Shown: positions 52,926 through 61,542 of the stretch, in pieces
Position numbering within the stretch: the stretch's first letter is position 1
How the letters are laid out: every line of letters begins with the position of its first letter
From: Bacillus sp. FSL K6-3431
GTDB taxonomy: Bacteria; Bacillota; Bacilli; Bacillales; Bacillaceae_C
Direction of reading: 5' to 3'
Assembly: GCF_038002605.1 (NCBI RefSeq)
Contig: NZ_JBBOCT010000001.1
Location: 744,001 to 808,000, forward strand
DNA length: 64,000 nucleotides
Notes under the pieces: generated by a model
Databases searched by the model: none
What the model was told of the DNA's origin: nothing
Seen by the model: only the letters and a program-made list of their open reading frames with translations
Made by a program: the position numbers and the translations under genes

Positions 52926-53216
52926 TTATATATTATCTATTTTTGAATGATGGATTAATTCGTGATTTATAAAGCAAGAAATCATTGTTCTATATACTTT
53001 TTCAATAATATCAGGATTTACATTATTTTCATCAGCAATTGTTCTAACTTTTTTAATTACAGCTTCAACTCTTTTTGGTGCTTTAACATCTTCAGTATCC
53101 TTTTTGAATTTTGCAGCTTGTTCAACGTATCTACTTCTTTCACTAATTAACTTAACTATTTGATTATCAAGATAATCAATATTTATGTCGTAATTAGAGG
53201 TGTTCAGAGGGCTCAA
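52926..53216 (-). CDS. AroQ-type chorismate mutase (monofunctional)
   Basis: 96 aa. All-helical AroQ/CM_2 domain: IDYLDNQIVKLISERSRYVE (first long helix with the conserved Arg), AAKFKK, VKAPKRVEAVIKKVRTIADE and IEKVYRTMISCFINHEL. Converts chorismate to prephenate for Phe/Tyr synthesis. Small stand-alone AroQ proteins with this loop also resemble pyochelin/salicylate-type pyruvate lyases, so the exact reaction is not certain. The TTG start lies inside the end of the ATPase gene (23-base overlap), implying translational coupling. Confidence 0.8.
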   Translation of the reverse strand: MSPLNTSNYDINIDYLDNQIVKLISERSRYVEQAAKFKKDTEDVKAPKRVEAVIKKVRTIADENNVNPDIIEKVYRTMISCFINHELIHHSKIDNI

Positions 53217-54873
53217 TCTGAATAGAATTCAAATGTTTCATTCGGTTTATGACAGATAATACTTCATTAATTCTAGGTAATTCAAGCCATCTTTCGAAAC
53301 CAGGGAAAAAGGAAGAAAATACAATATCCACTCCTTCTCTCTCCATATCTTCGAGAGCTTTTTTGATCTTTTCATGAAGAAAGATGGGGCGACCCTGATT
53401 ACTTATAGCCATTTTTCGAATTAAAAAGGCTATAGCTGCAAGCTGGGCGTGTGATGTGATATTGTAAAGCCCTCTGATATCAATTTGTTCATCACCTATC
53501 ATCATGTATCCCATGGTTGAAACCATCAGCTTTTCTGTACCACTGCCCTGTGGATAGCTCGAAAAGTGATCGGTGGTTATTTTTCTTTCTATCTCCCATT
53601 TTGTAAGGGGGATACGTTCGCGTGGTTCACATAAATTTTTTGCTTCCTGGGTTACGTTTTTTGGTACAAAATTGTCCATTAGGATGATTTGATCGGCTAC
53701 GGATAAAAATTCACTGCTACCTCCAATAACAAGAACGGAAGATACGCCAACAGCCTCATAAAGCTCCCTGACGCGTTCCGTAAAAGGTGTAATGGGTCCA
53801 TGCTTGATTAATGAACGCATTTTGATGTCTTGAATCATAAAGTTGGTCGCACTTCTGTCTTCATCAATAAGAAGAAGCTTACACCCGAAGTTGATTGCCT
53901 CCATAATATTTGCGGCTTGAGATGTGGAACCTGAGGCGTAGTCAGTCGAAAACTGTTCAGCCGAACTATTGGGTATCCATTTTATAAAAGGCGTAATATT
54001 GATATTTTTTATGCTACGGCCCTCCTCTGCAGATATTTCCATTGCACTTTGATCTGTAATCACAAATTCTCGTCCGTCGCCTATGATGTGATTGTAAATC
54101 CCCGAATTTAGTGCATCCAGCAATGTGCTTTTACCCGAATAACCACCGCCGGTGATGACCGTCACACCATGTTTTATTCCCATTCCTCGCAAACCACAAA
54201 TTTCAACTTCAACATCTTCCGGGGATGTAAAAGGCAAGGCACCTTCTAGTGGCCCGCTGTTGTCTTTATTTCTTGGGAAAATGCTGCCATTCCCAATAAA
54301 CGCACAATATCCACTGGATTTTAGCCATTCGCGAATCATATTTTGTTTTTTTACCAATTCATAGGCAGTATTTAATTTCATGAGATCAAACTTGGCAGTA
54401 AACTCCTCCACTTTTTTTGGAAGCATTTTGCAGAGCATGCGCATAGCTTTATTATTATCCTTGATTGGAAGTTGAACTGTAATCATTAAGCATAAATACC
54501 ATTTTTCCGAGATGACTTCGACATAGGATGCATTACGTTGCAACAACACATTGGTTGGACGAAAACAATAAAAAGCACCATTTTCTTTATCAGAACGTGA
54601 CCGGTTATAAATCAATTCATTTAATGCCTCAATATGATCAACCCATTCTCTTAATGCAAAATCTGAGAGAACAACTTGATCCATATTTTCATCTAAGCCG
54701 AGACGGTCAAAAGGTATTTTTATGGTGATACATGGTTTATCCGGTGTGAGTTTATTTGTCCTTTCAATGTAATAGGCAACATCATTATTCCAATAGATTG
54801 GGTCTTCATAAATCTTACTGTAAGATGACTGTCCGGATTGTAATGAGCGAAAATATTGAGCGAGTCTTTTAAT
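53194..54873 (-). CDS. Predicted ATPase of the ABC class (PF09818-type), start unclear
   Basis: About 560 codons. Walker A is GGGYSGKST and Walker B KLLLIDEDRSATNFM; flanking blocks (LRGMGIKHGVTVITGGGYSG and YASGSTSQAANIMEAINFG) match the family once called 'predicted ATPase of the ABC class', of unknown physiological role. An ATG at 54684 exists, but the frame is open and family-like for 63 codons upstream (YFRSLQSGQSSYSKIYEDP). That extension starts only with ATT at 54873; an ATG at 54880 with AAAGGATG upstream is one base out of frame. A one-base deletion near the start is likely. Soluble, no membrane segment. Confidence 0.78.
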   Translation of the reverse strand: MKRLAQYFRSLQSGQSSYSKIYEDPIYWNNDVAYYIERTNKLTPDKPCITIKIPFDRLGLDENMDQVVLSDFALREWVDHIEALNELIYNRSRSDKENGAFYCFRPTNVLLQRNASYVEVISEKWYLCLMITVQLPIKDNNKAMRMLCKMLPKKVEEFTAKFDLMKLNTAYELVKKQNMIREWLKSSGYCAFIGNGSIFPRNKDNSGPLEGALPFTSPEDVEVEICGLRGMGIKHGVTVITGGGYSGKSTLLDALNSGIYNHIIGDGREFVITDQSAMEISAEEGRSIKNINITPFIKWIPNSSAEQFSTDYASGSTSQAANIMEAINFGCKLLLIDEDRSATNFMIQDIKMRSLIKHGPITPFTERVRELYEAVGVSSVLVIGGSSEFLSVADQIILMDNFVPKNVTQEAKNLCEPRERIPLTKWEIERKITTDHFSSYPQGSGTEKLMVSTMGYMMIGDEQIDIRGLYNITSHAQLAAIAFLIRKMAISNQGRPIFLHEKIKKALEDMEREGVDIVFSSFFPGFERWLELPRINEVLSVINRMKHLNSIQIEPSEHL

Positions 54874-54887
54874 AAAGCATCATCCTT

Positions 54888-55022
54888 TCATATTTGAAAA
54901 TCAGCGAATAACGGAAAACGATTCCGAAGTTGAAACGCTATCTCAAGAAGGGGGCCCTTATCCTTTGGAACAAAGTAACGACAAAACGGATCGACCCAAA
55001 TCTCCAGGTATAAGCCTGCTCA
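54888..55022 (-). pseudogene. C-terminal fragment of an unidentified gene upstream of the ATPase
   Basis: Open stretch LEIWVDPFCRYFVPKDKGP, then LLEIAFQLRNRFPLFADFQI, with its TGA at 54888-54890 overlapping the ATGA just before the ATPase. This overlap marks it as the former first gene of the operon controlled by the leader at 55197-55376. Most of it is deleted. Family not recognised. Confidence 0.45.
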
Positions 55023-55196
55023 AACTTAAACCGGCACTGTTTGAAATTTTCTGTGAAAAATAAATACCATCCTAAGTAATTCAAGTTGAATACATAACCC
55101 CCTAATAGAGTTCAGATCAATTTGTAAGAAAAAGATTAAACCCTTACCAATATCAAAATAAAACTAATATTGTTGCCTTGACCAACTTTTTGTCCT

Positions 55197-55231
55197 AAAA
55201 AAATGACAGCCACTCTGTAAGTGGCTGTCAT
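55197..55231 (-). terminator. Terminator of the leader/attenuator
   Basis: Perfect 11-bp stem ATGACAGCCAC / GTGGCTGTCAT; on the minus strand it is followed by T7. It sits about 100 bases after the leader peptide stop. Confidence 0.75.
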
Positions 55232-55276
55232 AGATCGGCAAGAAAGCTTAAACGTTCCTTTTGCCTAAATATAAAA

Positions 55277-55306
55277 GCCCTGAGAGTAAATCCTACCCTC
55301 AGAGCC
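55277..55306 (-). promoter_or_regulatory. Second stem of the leader region
   Basis: GCCCTGAGAG and CCCTCAGAGC pair imperfectly around TAAATCCTA, between the leader peptide and the terminator. It is a candidate pause or anti-terminator stem. Confidence 0.45.
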
Positions 55307-55328
55307 TAGTGTATTAGTAAAAAAATAA

Positions 55329-55376
55329 CTAAAAAGCAATATGATGAGGATAAGACGTATATTTTTTTGTTTTCAT
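55329..55376 (-). CDS. 15-codon leader peptide MKTKKYTSYPHHIAF
   Basis: ATG 55374-55376 preceded by GAGGTGAGG, an ideal ribosome site; stop TAG. It is followed in order by an imperfect stem and a strong intrinsic terminator, the layout of ribosome-mediated attenuators that sense antibiotics (vmlR, bmrCD, erm-type) or amino-acid starvation. The Tyr/His/Phe-rich end would suit either. The gene it controlled survives only as a C-terminal fragment ahead of the ATPase. Confidence 0.6.
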   Translation of the reverse strand: MKTKKYTSYPHHIAF

Positions 55377-55577
55377 TGTCCTCACCTCGTTACGATTTAT
55401 TTTTACAGCAAATCAATCCTAACACAAATTTTACCATTTGACAAAAGGTGCATCGTGTCCTGGTTTTTTTGCAAAAAAATTAATAACTTTTTGTGACCGA
55501 CAAACCTTGATTTAACGCAGTTTCTTCAACTTTCTAAACGGTTACTTACCGAATTCAAGTTAAAGCTATTTCAAAGA

Positions 55578-55637
55578 GGGGTATCGTCAGGAAAATGGGC
55601 TTAGCGTTGTAAATCCGCATTTTCCTGACGATACCCC
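55578..55637. repeat. Collapsed pair of family-2 Tn3 ends
   Basis: The left-type tip GGGGTATCGTCAGGAAAATG (55578-55597) is followed almost directly by a full right-type end CTTAGCGTTGTAAATCCGC ... GATACCCC. The two outer 20-mers are exact reverse complements. It is either an element deleted down to its ends or an end-to-end junction. Confidence 0.75.
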
Positions 55638-55650
55638 AAGAAGAAGTGAA

Positions 55651-56172
55651 TCAGAGTTTAGATAATACTTCGTTAAGGTTATCCCATTCGTATATAAGAA
55701 GATTCAATTCTGCACCTGCAATTGTTGTCTCTTCGGATTTAAGTAAATTAGCACCATAATACTCATAGAAATAACGGGTTTTATTGTCTTCTAATACTTC
55801 CACAAAAACTCTATTGAATTCGAGTTCTTTAAATTGAAGAAAAAGTTGTTTCAATAATTGTTTTCCGACTCCTGTTCCTTGATATTCTTCAAGGAGATAA
55901 ATAGATGTTAAGTCACCAGAATTATCAACATTATTACCATCTCTTTTTCCACAATCTGCAAATCCTACGATTTCTCTCTCATTATTTTCTGCGACAAAGA
56001 CGTAATTTCCCTCTTTAGAGATATTGCGATTCCACAAGTCAGTTCGTTGGTCATATGATAGTTTCTTTAAAAATTCATCTGGAATAATGCTTTTATAAGT
56101 AGATTTCCAACTATCAACGTGGACTTTCGCAATACCCTTTGCATCGGATAAAGCAGCTTTTCTTATGTTCAT
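55651..56172 (-). CDS. GNAT-family N-acetyltransferase
   Basis: 173 aa from ATG 56172 (AGGAGGTGG upstream; an ATG three codons earlier lies inside the ribosome site). Acetyl-CoA loop EEYQGTGVGKQLLKQL (residues ~93-108), substrate strand LTSIYLLEEY before it, FYEYYGANLL near the end. Closest in pattern to Bacillus YitI/YkkB-like GNATs that act on small amines. Lies next to a collapsed transposon end and runs toward it. Confidence 0.87.
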   Translation of the reverse strand: MNIRKAALSDAKGIAKVHVDSWKSTYKSIIPDEFLKKLSYDQRTDLWNRNISKEGNYVFVAENNEREIVGFADCGKRDGNNVDNSGDLTSIYLLEEYQGTGVGKQLLKQLFLQFKELEFNRVFVEVLEDNKTRYFYEYYGANLLKSEETTIAGAELNLLIYEWDNLNEVLSKL

Positions 56173-56298
56173 TGAATCCACCTCCTAAAGCTATATATTC
56201 CATTTTAATAAGAATTAATCCTCCATCTTATTGAACTAACCTGCTAGTTAGTTTAATAAGATCCCAATTTATATCAAATGAATACTTTATACAAACCT

Positions 56299-56326
56299 TG
56301 TTAACATAATAGCAATTTTGGGAAGC
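56299..56326. repeat. dif-like site g
   Basis: Reverse complement: GCTTCCCAAAA, TTGCTA, TTATGTTAACA. Arms match B. subtilis dif at 8 and 9 of 11 bases. Preceded by the usual ATGAATACTTTATACAAAC. Like site b it lacks the GGATCTTC hairpin. Confidence 0.5.
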
Positions 56327-56518
56327 TGATGAAACAAACCCATTGTCCCTCAAGGGGGTTTCACGTGTCTGTTTTTATTGGTTATGCATGCTTTTATACA
56401 ACGCTGATAGATCAGGGTTTTCGGGTTCTTTAGAAGCATGGTGGCTGTATGAAAAAGAGGGGTTTTATGCAAGCTCTTTTTCACTAAAGCATCAGATAGT
56501 TGAAGAAGAAAATATTGT

Positions 56519-57043
56519 TTATAATTCTATCCAAAATCTTTTTACAATGTTTCCATTTTCCTCTATAAAGTCCGAATCGAGATTTCCACCATTTTTAGTA
56601 ATAACTTTAAACGAACCTATATTAGTTTTATCGCATACAACCAGAACCTTATTAATGCCTAAATCTTTAGCTTTTTCAAGAGATAAAGACAAGAGTTTAG
56701 TGGCAAAACCTTTTCGTCTTTCAGAAGGCCGAATACCATAGCCAATATGCCCACCACTATTCAATAAAAACTCTGATAGTTGATGACGTATATTTACAAC
56801 CCCAATTATTCTTCTATCATTGTTTAGTAACCAATAAGTCGAATCAGGTACCCATCCTTCTGGGAGATTTACACCCTTTTCGTTATGTATTAAAGACTGA
56901 ACCATCTTCTCAAAGTTTGATGGGTCTTTTTCTATAACCCAAGGTATCATATTTTCCCCACTATCTAACCATTCTTTATAAAACGAGAGATATTCCCCCT
57001 CTAAATCTACTGATGGTTTTGTTAAATATAGATTTTCCCGCAT
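56519..57043 (-). CDS. GNAT-family N-acetyltransferase
   Basis: 174 aa. HIGYGIRPSERRKGFATKLL (residues ~98-117) is the acetyl-CoA motif; YWLLNNDRRIIGVVNIRHQL precedes it and TNIGSFKVITKNGG follows. This pattern matches the YycN/ElaA-like GNATs of Bacillus sometimes found with drug-resistance genes. Ribosome site CAGGAG. It stands alone after dif-like site g; no operon. Confidence 0.87.
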   Translation of the reverse strand: MRENLYLTKPSVDLEGEYLSFYKEWLDSGENMIPWVIEKDPSNFEKMVQSLIHNEKGVNLPEGWVPDSTYWLLNNDRRIIGVVNIRHQLSEFLLNSGGHIGYGIRPSERRKGFATKLLSLSLEKAKDLGINKVLVVCDKTNIGSFKVITKNGGNLDSDFIEENGNIVKRFWIEL

Positions 57044-57599
57044 AAAACACTCTCCTGTTCAAAACCTAAATTTTATTTATTCTATCATCGATTAACAAAT
57101 AATAGTAATACTTTTTCTTCAACTAAAGTGCCCGTTAGCTCATTTACTCACTATTTTAATTTTAACACAAAATTCCATTTATTTTCCTCGGAAAAATAGG
57201 ACCTTTTCGTTAAGGTCCTACTTGGCATCTTCAATTATTGCACCCGTTACTTCCCTGTTTGCCATTCCTAATTCCTTTAATGAAAAAGCACTTTTACTTT
57301 TTCATTAAACAAAACTGCCCGTTAATTAAAGTGCATTTCTTCACAATCTACCATATATCTTTTCAATTTTTCTATAAATTCAGTTTACAATAAACTACTT
57401 ATTTAAGAAAATCCTTTCAAAGATTTATTTAACGCTCATTTCTAATAAAAAAATCCTGCGTTGAACAGGATTTTTTATCAAACTTTATTATAAATGATCA
57501 ATCTTTATTTAAAATTATCGATCTATATTATTAATTATCAGTAATGAGATATTTTATATATTCTTTTACTTTCTTTTACATTGCTCATTTTAATCCCCT
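57044..57599. other. Repeat-rich intergenic region
   Basis: No gene supported. Contains hairpins TAGGACCTT / AAGGTCCTA (57197-57220) and AATGAAAAAG / CTTTTTCATT (about 57278-57305), two GTGCCCGTTA/CTGCCCGTTA-type repeat copies, and an inverted relative of the covarying-hairpin family at its right edge. Confidence 0.5.
57445..57540. repeat. Inverted relative of the covarying-hairpin element near topB
   Basis: Stem AAAAATCCTG / CAGGATTTTT, then complements of AATAAAGTTTGATAAAA, ATAAAGATTGATCA and ATAGATCGATAATTT. Three spaced GAT-containing motifs, as in the forward copies. The stem may double as the topB terminator. Confidence 0.45.
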
Positions 57600-59348
57600 T
57601 TATTTATTAGCAAATTCAATCCAATTTTTATCTAAATTAAAAATCACATTGGCTTTATAAGCTTTTCCTTGTTTGGATTTCAAATTAACTTTGATTATTT
57701 TTCCTGAAAAGAGCTTACCGGCTTCAGTTTTTGTTACTGTCTTTTTACCTAACTTCTCTAAAGCATTTTTCCAAAGTGTTGTTTTGCATCCTTCTTTAAA
57801 ACCTGAACAAGAGTATGCTTTGCTGTTCTCATAAACAGCCTTTTTACATTTCGGACAAAGCGCAATAGCTTCTTTTCCCGGATTTGCTGCTGTAGAAAGA
57901 GTCTTTACATTTCCTTTAATTTCTTCAGCCGTTCGTTTAACTAGACCTTCAAGTTCTTCATAAAATGTTTCTTCTTTTAATTCTCCATGCTCAACTTGGG
58001 ACAACATCGTTTCAAAAAAGGCAGTTAGTTTAACACTATATAAAGAAAAATCTTCCGGCATCATATCAATTAATTCTTGGCCAAGTGTCGTTGAGATAAT
58101 TTGATTTTTCTTTTTCTCAACAAACCCACGTTCAACTAACTTCTCAATAATATCGGATCTTGTAGCTGTAGTTCCGATCCCTTCAACTGACTTTATCATT
58201 TTTTTATCTGAAGCTTCATCTAGGAACTTAGCTGCATGTTGCATATCGTGCAATAGCGTTCCCTCTGTATAGCGTTTAGGTGGCTTGGTTTCTTTTTGTA
58301 TTAAAGCATAATCTCCTATGTCATTTAATGTAGTATGCTTTAATGAGGCTTCCTGAAGCACTTCACCATAAAGGTCTCTCCATCCAGCCTTTACTAATAC
58401 CGTTTCTTTAGCCTTGAATGTATGTTCTTGATCCATAAATGTAGACGTATTTTCTTCTTTAATTGAATATGGATAGAAAGCAGCCAAAAACCTTGTAAAT
58501 ATCACATCATATAGTATAGCTTCGTCATCCGAAAGATTGTTGGCCAATTTGGATGTAATTACAATTGCTTCATGGTCAGTAACCTTTGACGGATCAACAA
58601 ATGAGGGTTCGATCTTATACCCGTTAGAAATTATATTATTAACCCAATTATGAGCAGAATGTTGTTCTAAAAGTGCAGGAAGCTCAGAATCATTCGCTAT
58701 ATATTGAGAGCTAGTACGTGGATATGTAACATATTTTTTCTCATACAAAGCTTGTGTAGTCTTCAGCGTATGATCTGCACTCCACTTTTTCTTCTCATTC
58801 ATGAATTTCTGCAACCCGGTTAAATCAAACAACTTTTCAGGTTTTTCTTCTTTATTCTTAGAAACAATATCAAATGCTTTTCGGTCTCCGAGTGAATCTA
58901 AAATGACTTGTGCAGCATCTTTCGTTAAATGAGTATCTTTTTCTAATAAAAGCTCATATTTCGCTCCATTTTTATCTGTCGCTGCAATTGAGTAATGAAC
59001 CACCTTCGAAAAATTCCCGATTGTTTTATCTCGATTAACCACCATTGCAAGAGTAGGTGTTTGAACACGCCCTAATGAAAGAACTTTAGGACTCTTACTC
59101 AATTTTATGACCATCATTGTACTATTTATCCCAATAAGGAGATCCGACTCTTCTCTTAATTTCCCAGCGATAGCTAACCCTTCATAAAGAGATCCATCTT
59201 TAGCATTTTCAAAAGCTTTTATGAGCCCTTCTTTAGTCATGTCTTGAATCCACATACGTTTCAACGGCTTCTGAACCCCACTCATTGAGTAAATTTTCCG
59301 GAAGATGTGTTCTCCTTCTCTTCCTGCATCAGTTGAAATATAGACTAC
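57600..59348 (-). pseudogene. topB: DNA topoisomerase III, N-terminal TOPRIM truncated
   Basis: The type IA topoisomerase core is present: STDAGREGEHIFRKIY (end of TOPRIM), LSLGRVQTPTLAMVV, and the active-site tyrosine in YVTYPRTSSQYI. A second conserved block EGIGTTATRSDIIEKLV and a C-terminal zinc-finger-like CPKCKKAVYE...CSGFKEGC complete it. The first ~130 residues, which hold the Mg-binding glutamate of TOPRIM, are missing; the frame runs into TAG at 59349. Within the remainder, an ATG at 59285 could start only a domain without TOPRIM. TopB copies are typical of large conjugative plasmids and ICEs. Confidence 0.88.
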
Positions 59349-59511
59349 CTACTATTTCTTGTCTTAAAACCAGATGTAATAATCGAGGTTAGCATTTCAC
59401 CTATGTCAACATATGAATTTTGACCTTTTATAATTTAACTTGTTCTTTATCCATTAAAAGAATACTGTAAGCTACATCCATAGACTGGAGCATATCATTT
59501 AAAGTAGGTCT
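59349..59511. other. Junction region upstream of truncated topB
   Basis: No gene. Replaces the 5' part of topB. A short minus-strand open stretch (DMLQSMDVAYSILLMDKEQV) is coding-like but cannot be identified. Confidence 0.35.
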
Positions 59512-60159
59512 TTATTCTTTAATTTTCAATCCCAACATTGTAGCAAATCCGATTGCTTGTGTAGGTGAAACTACGCATCCATTTAAATCCTCCAATGATA
59601 CTCCAAGATTATGGAATGTGGAACTACTAATATCAATTCCTTTAAGTGGTGTTCGGGAAAAATTCACATCATTCAAATCACAATGATGAAATGCCACTTT
59701 ATTAAATTTGCATTCGTAGTAATCAGCGTTTTGCAATGAACAATTTACAAAATTCACTTGCCTTAGACCTCCATAGCCAAAAGCACTTAAATTTAAATTG
59801 CAATGATCAAACAAGACATTTCTGAAACTTGACTCTGCTAGATTGATACCTAATATTTTTGATTCTTTAAACTCTACTCTATGAATGCTTGCTCCCATAA
59901 AATCGGCATTTGACAAATCGCAGTTTTCAAAAACAACATCTGTTAACTCAATATTTCTAAATGATACCTCACTGAATGTTACGTTTTTAAAAATCACTTG
60001 CGAAAATTCAATTTTGTCCATTTTTTCTCTATCAATCGTACAATTAGATATTATACAATTCATAAGATAGGGTTCATCTTGATAATATATTTCTTGAAAA
60101 TTAGCTGGAGTTAGATTTTCTGAGACTTTTGGCTTTTCAATTTTTACTATCTTCGACAT
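59512..60159 (-). CDS. Qnr-like pentapeptide-repeat protein
   Basis: 215 aa, the usual Qnr length. From about residue 35 to 180 it is built of A(D/N)LXX-type repeats (FKNVTFSEVSFRNIELTDVV, NCDLSNADFMGASI, CNLNLSAFGYGG), giving a right-handed quadrilateral beta helix that mimics DNA. It ends SPTQAIGFATMLGLKIKE, close to the C-terminal dimerisation tail of Qnr/QnrB-like proteins. Such proteins bind DNA gyrase or topoisomerase IV and protect them from quinolones. Ribosome site AAAGGTG. Resistance activity is inferred from the family. Confidence 0.83.
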   Translation of the reverse strand: MSKIVKIEKPKVSENLTPANFQEIYYQDEPYLMNCIISNCTIDREKMDKIEFSQVIFKNVTFSEVSFRNIELTDVVFENCDLSNADFMGASIHRVEFKESKILGINLAESSFRNVLFDHCNLNLSAFGYGGLRQVNFVNCSLQNADYYECKFNKVAFHHCDLNDVNFSRTPLKGIDISSSTFHNLGVSLEDLNGCVVSPTQAIGFATMLGLKIKE

Positions 60160-60269
60160 TCAATCACCTTTTTGTATATATTTTGAAACGATTTGAATTA
60201 TTATCTAGACTGCTCAATCCTCCCATTTAGGGTACGGCTCAGCAACAGTGGCGAACTAATGTATTATAA

Positions 60270-61288
60270 TCAGTCGTTTTTTAATATCCTCTCTACCTCT
60301 TCCATAACATCAAATGCACCTGAGGAAGCATTTGAACACACAACCAATGTAGTATTTGATACAGGATAATATGCAGAATGGAAGCTAACGCCTGGGTCAT
60401 ATCCCATAATATGATATTTGGAAATCGTCTCATTCGTCTTCTCTATCCATATTCCATACCCATAATATTCGTTATCCTCATTTTTAACATATGGCGTTAA
60501 TAACTTTTGGGTATATTTTACACCTAAGAGATTATATGTAAGTAAAGCTTTCCACAACAAAGCCATGTCTTCCACAGTTATGTATGCTCCGCCATCAGAA
60601 CCTCCTATAACAGGAAGGGAATAGATATTGGTTTTCCATGTTCCATCTTCAAAATCAATATAACCCTGAGCTGTTTTATTAGGTAAAGAATCAAATGAAA
60701 AATAGCCGGAGTTATTCATACCCGCTTTTTTTAAGATATTCTCTTTTATATAATCAGTAAAAATTAATCCACTCACTTTTTCTACTATTAAACCTAATAA
60801 TATAAATCCAGATTATTATAATGAAATTGTTTTCCTGGTGAAAATTTCATTTTTTCATTTTGAAAAAAAGGTAAAAAGTTTTCTAAATGACGAATACTGT
60901 ACATGGGGGTATTTTTCCATAAATCTTCGTAATCATCCATTACTTCCTCATCAAAATAATCTGGTACTCCTGACGTATGGGTTAGTAAATGGTGTACTGT
61001 TATGTTTTTCGAAAAATACGGAAAATGATCGTCCAAGCATTCTGAAAGTCTTGTATCGAATGAAATTTTTCCTTCGACAAGTTGAAAAATAGCAATGGCA
61101 GTGAAAAGTTTACATCCAGAGGCAATGCCATAACGCGTTCCAGATTGATTGTTTATTTCTTCTGCTCGATTTGCATAATCACGGCTGGATATAATCGGTG
61201 CTTCACCATCTTGAATTATAAGTGTAGTGCCTGAAAATTTTATAGACTCATGAATATCCATAACGACTGATAACATTTTCTGTTGCAT
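60270..61288 (-). pseudogene. Serine beta-lactamase-family hydrolase, frameshifted
   Basis: From ATG 61288 (GGAGG upstream) the first frame carries the nucleophile motif IASGCK (SxxK) and HLLTHTSGVPDYFD, then stops after FHYNNLDLYY. The second frame (60270-60776) continues LIFTDYIKENILKKAGM to the end. One T is missing near 60812 (AATAATCTGGA for AATAATTCTGGA); restoring it gives HYNNSGF, ILLGLIVEKVSGL and a ~340-aa enzyme. Esterase/D-peptidase-like; probably inactive now. Confidence 0.86.
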
Positions 61289-61542
61289 TTCTCGTCCTCC
61301 AAGAATCTTATTTGCTCCAACTGGATGCAAACATAATACCTAGTTTCAATACTAACGTATTTAATAGGACTGTACAAAGATTAATTGTATACAAATATTT
61401 TCGATTATATAGTTAACTTTATAGTATGCTTGTTTTTTAAGCTTACTATGATAGCTTTGCCATTTCCTTTATTTATGTGAAGGGTTTTTTACTACTAATA
61501 AAGAATATATTAGTAACATGTTTTTTAGAAAGAGGGATAGAA

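Larger units (their letters stand above)
52740..55637. mobile_element. Family-2 Tn3-derived element with chorismate mutase/ATPase cargo
   Basis: 2.9 kb between a left end (52740-52777) and an inverted right end (55600-55637). No transposase or resolvase inside. Contents: chorismate mutase, ABC-class ATPase, an upstream gene fragment and an attenuator-like leader, all on the minus strand. No target duplication (TAATT left, AAGAA right). At the right side a second, 20-bp-long left-type tip abuts the right end (55578-55597), so the boundary is rearranged and the element assignment is tentative. Confidence 0.5.

Noticed and set aside
56343..56741. 132-codon plus-strand open frame after dif-like site g
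   Set aside because: More than half is antisense to a clear GNAT gene; no ribosome site and no coherent domain.
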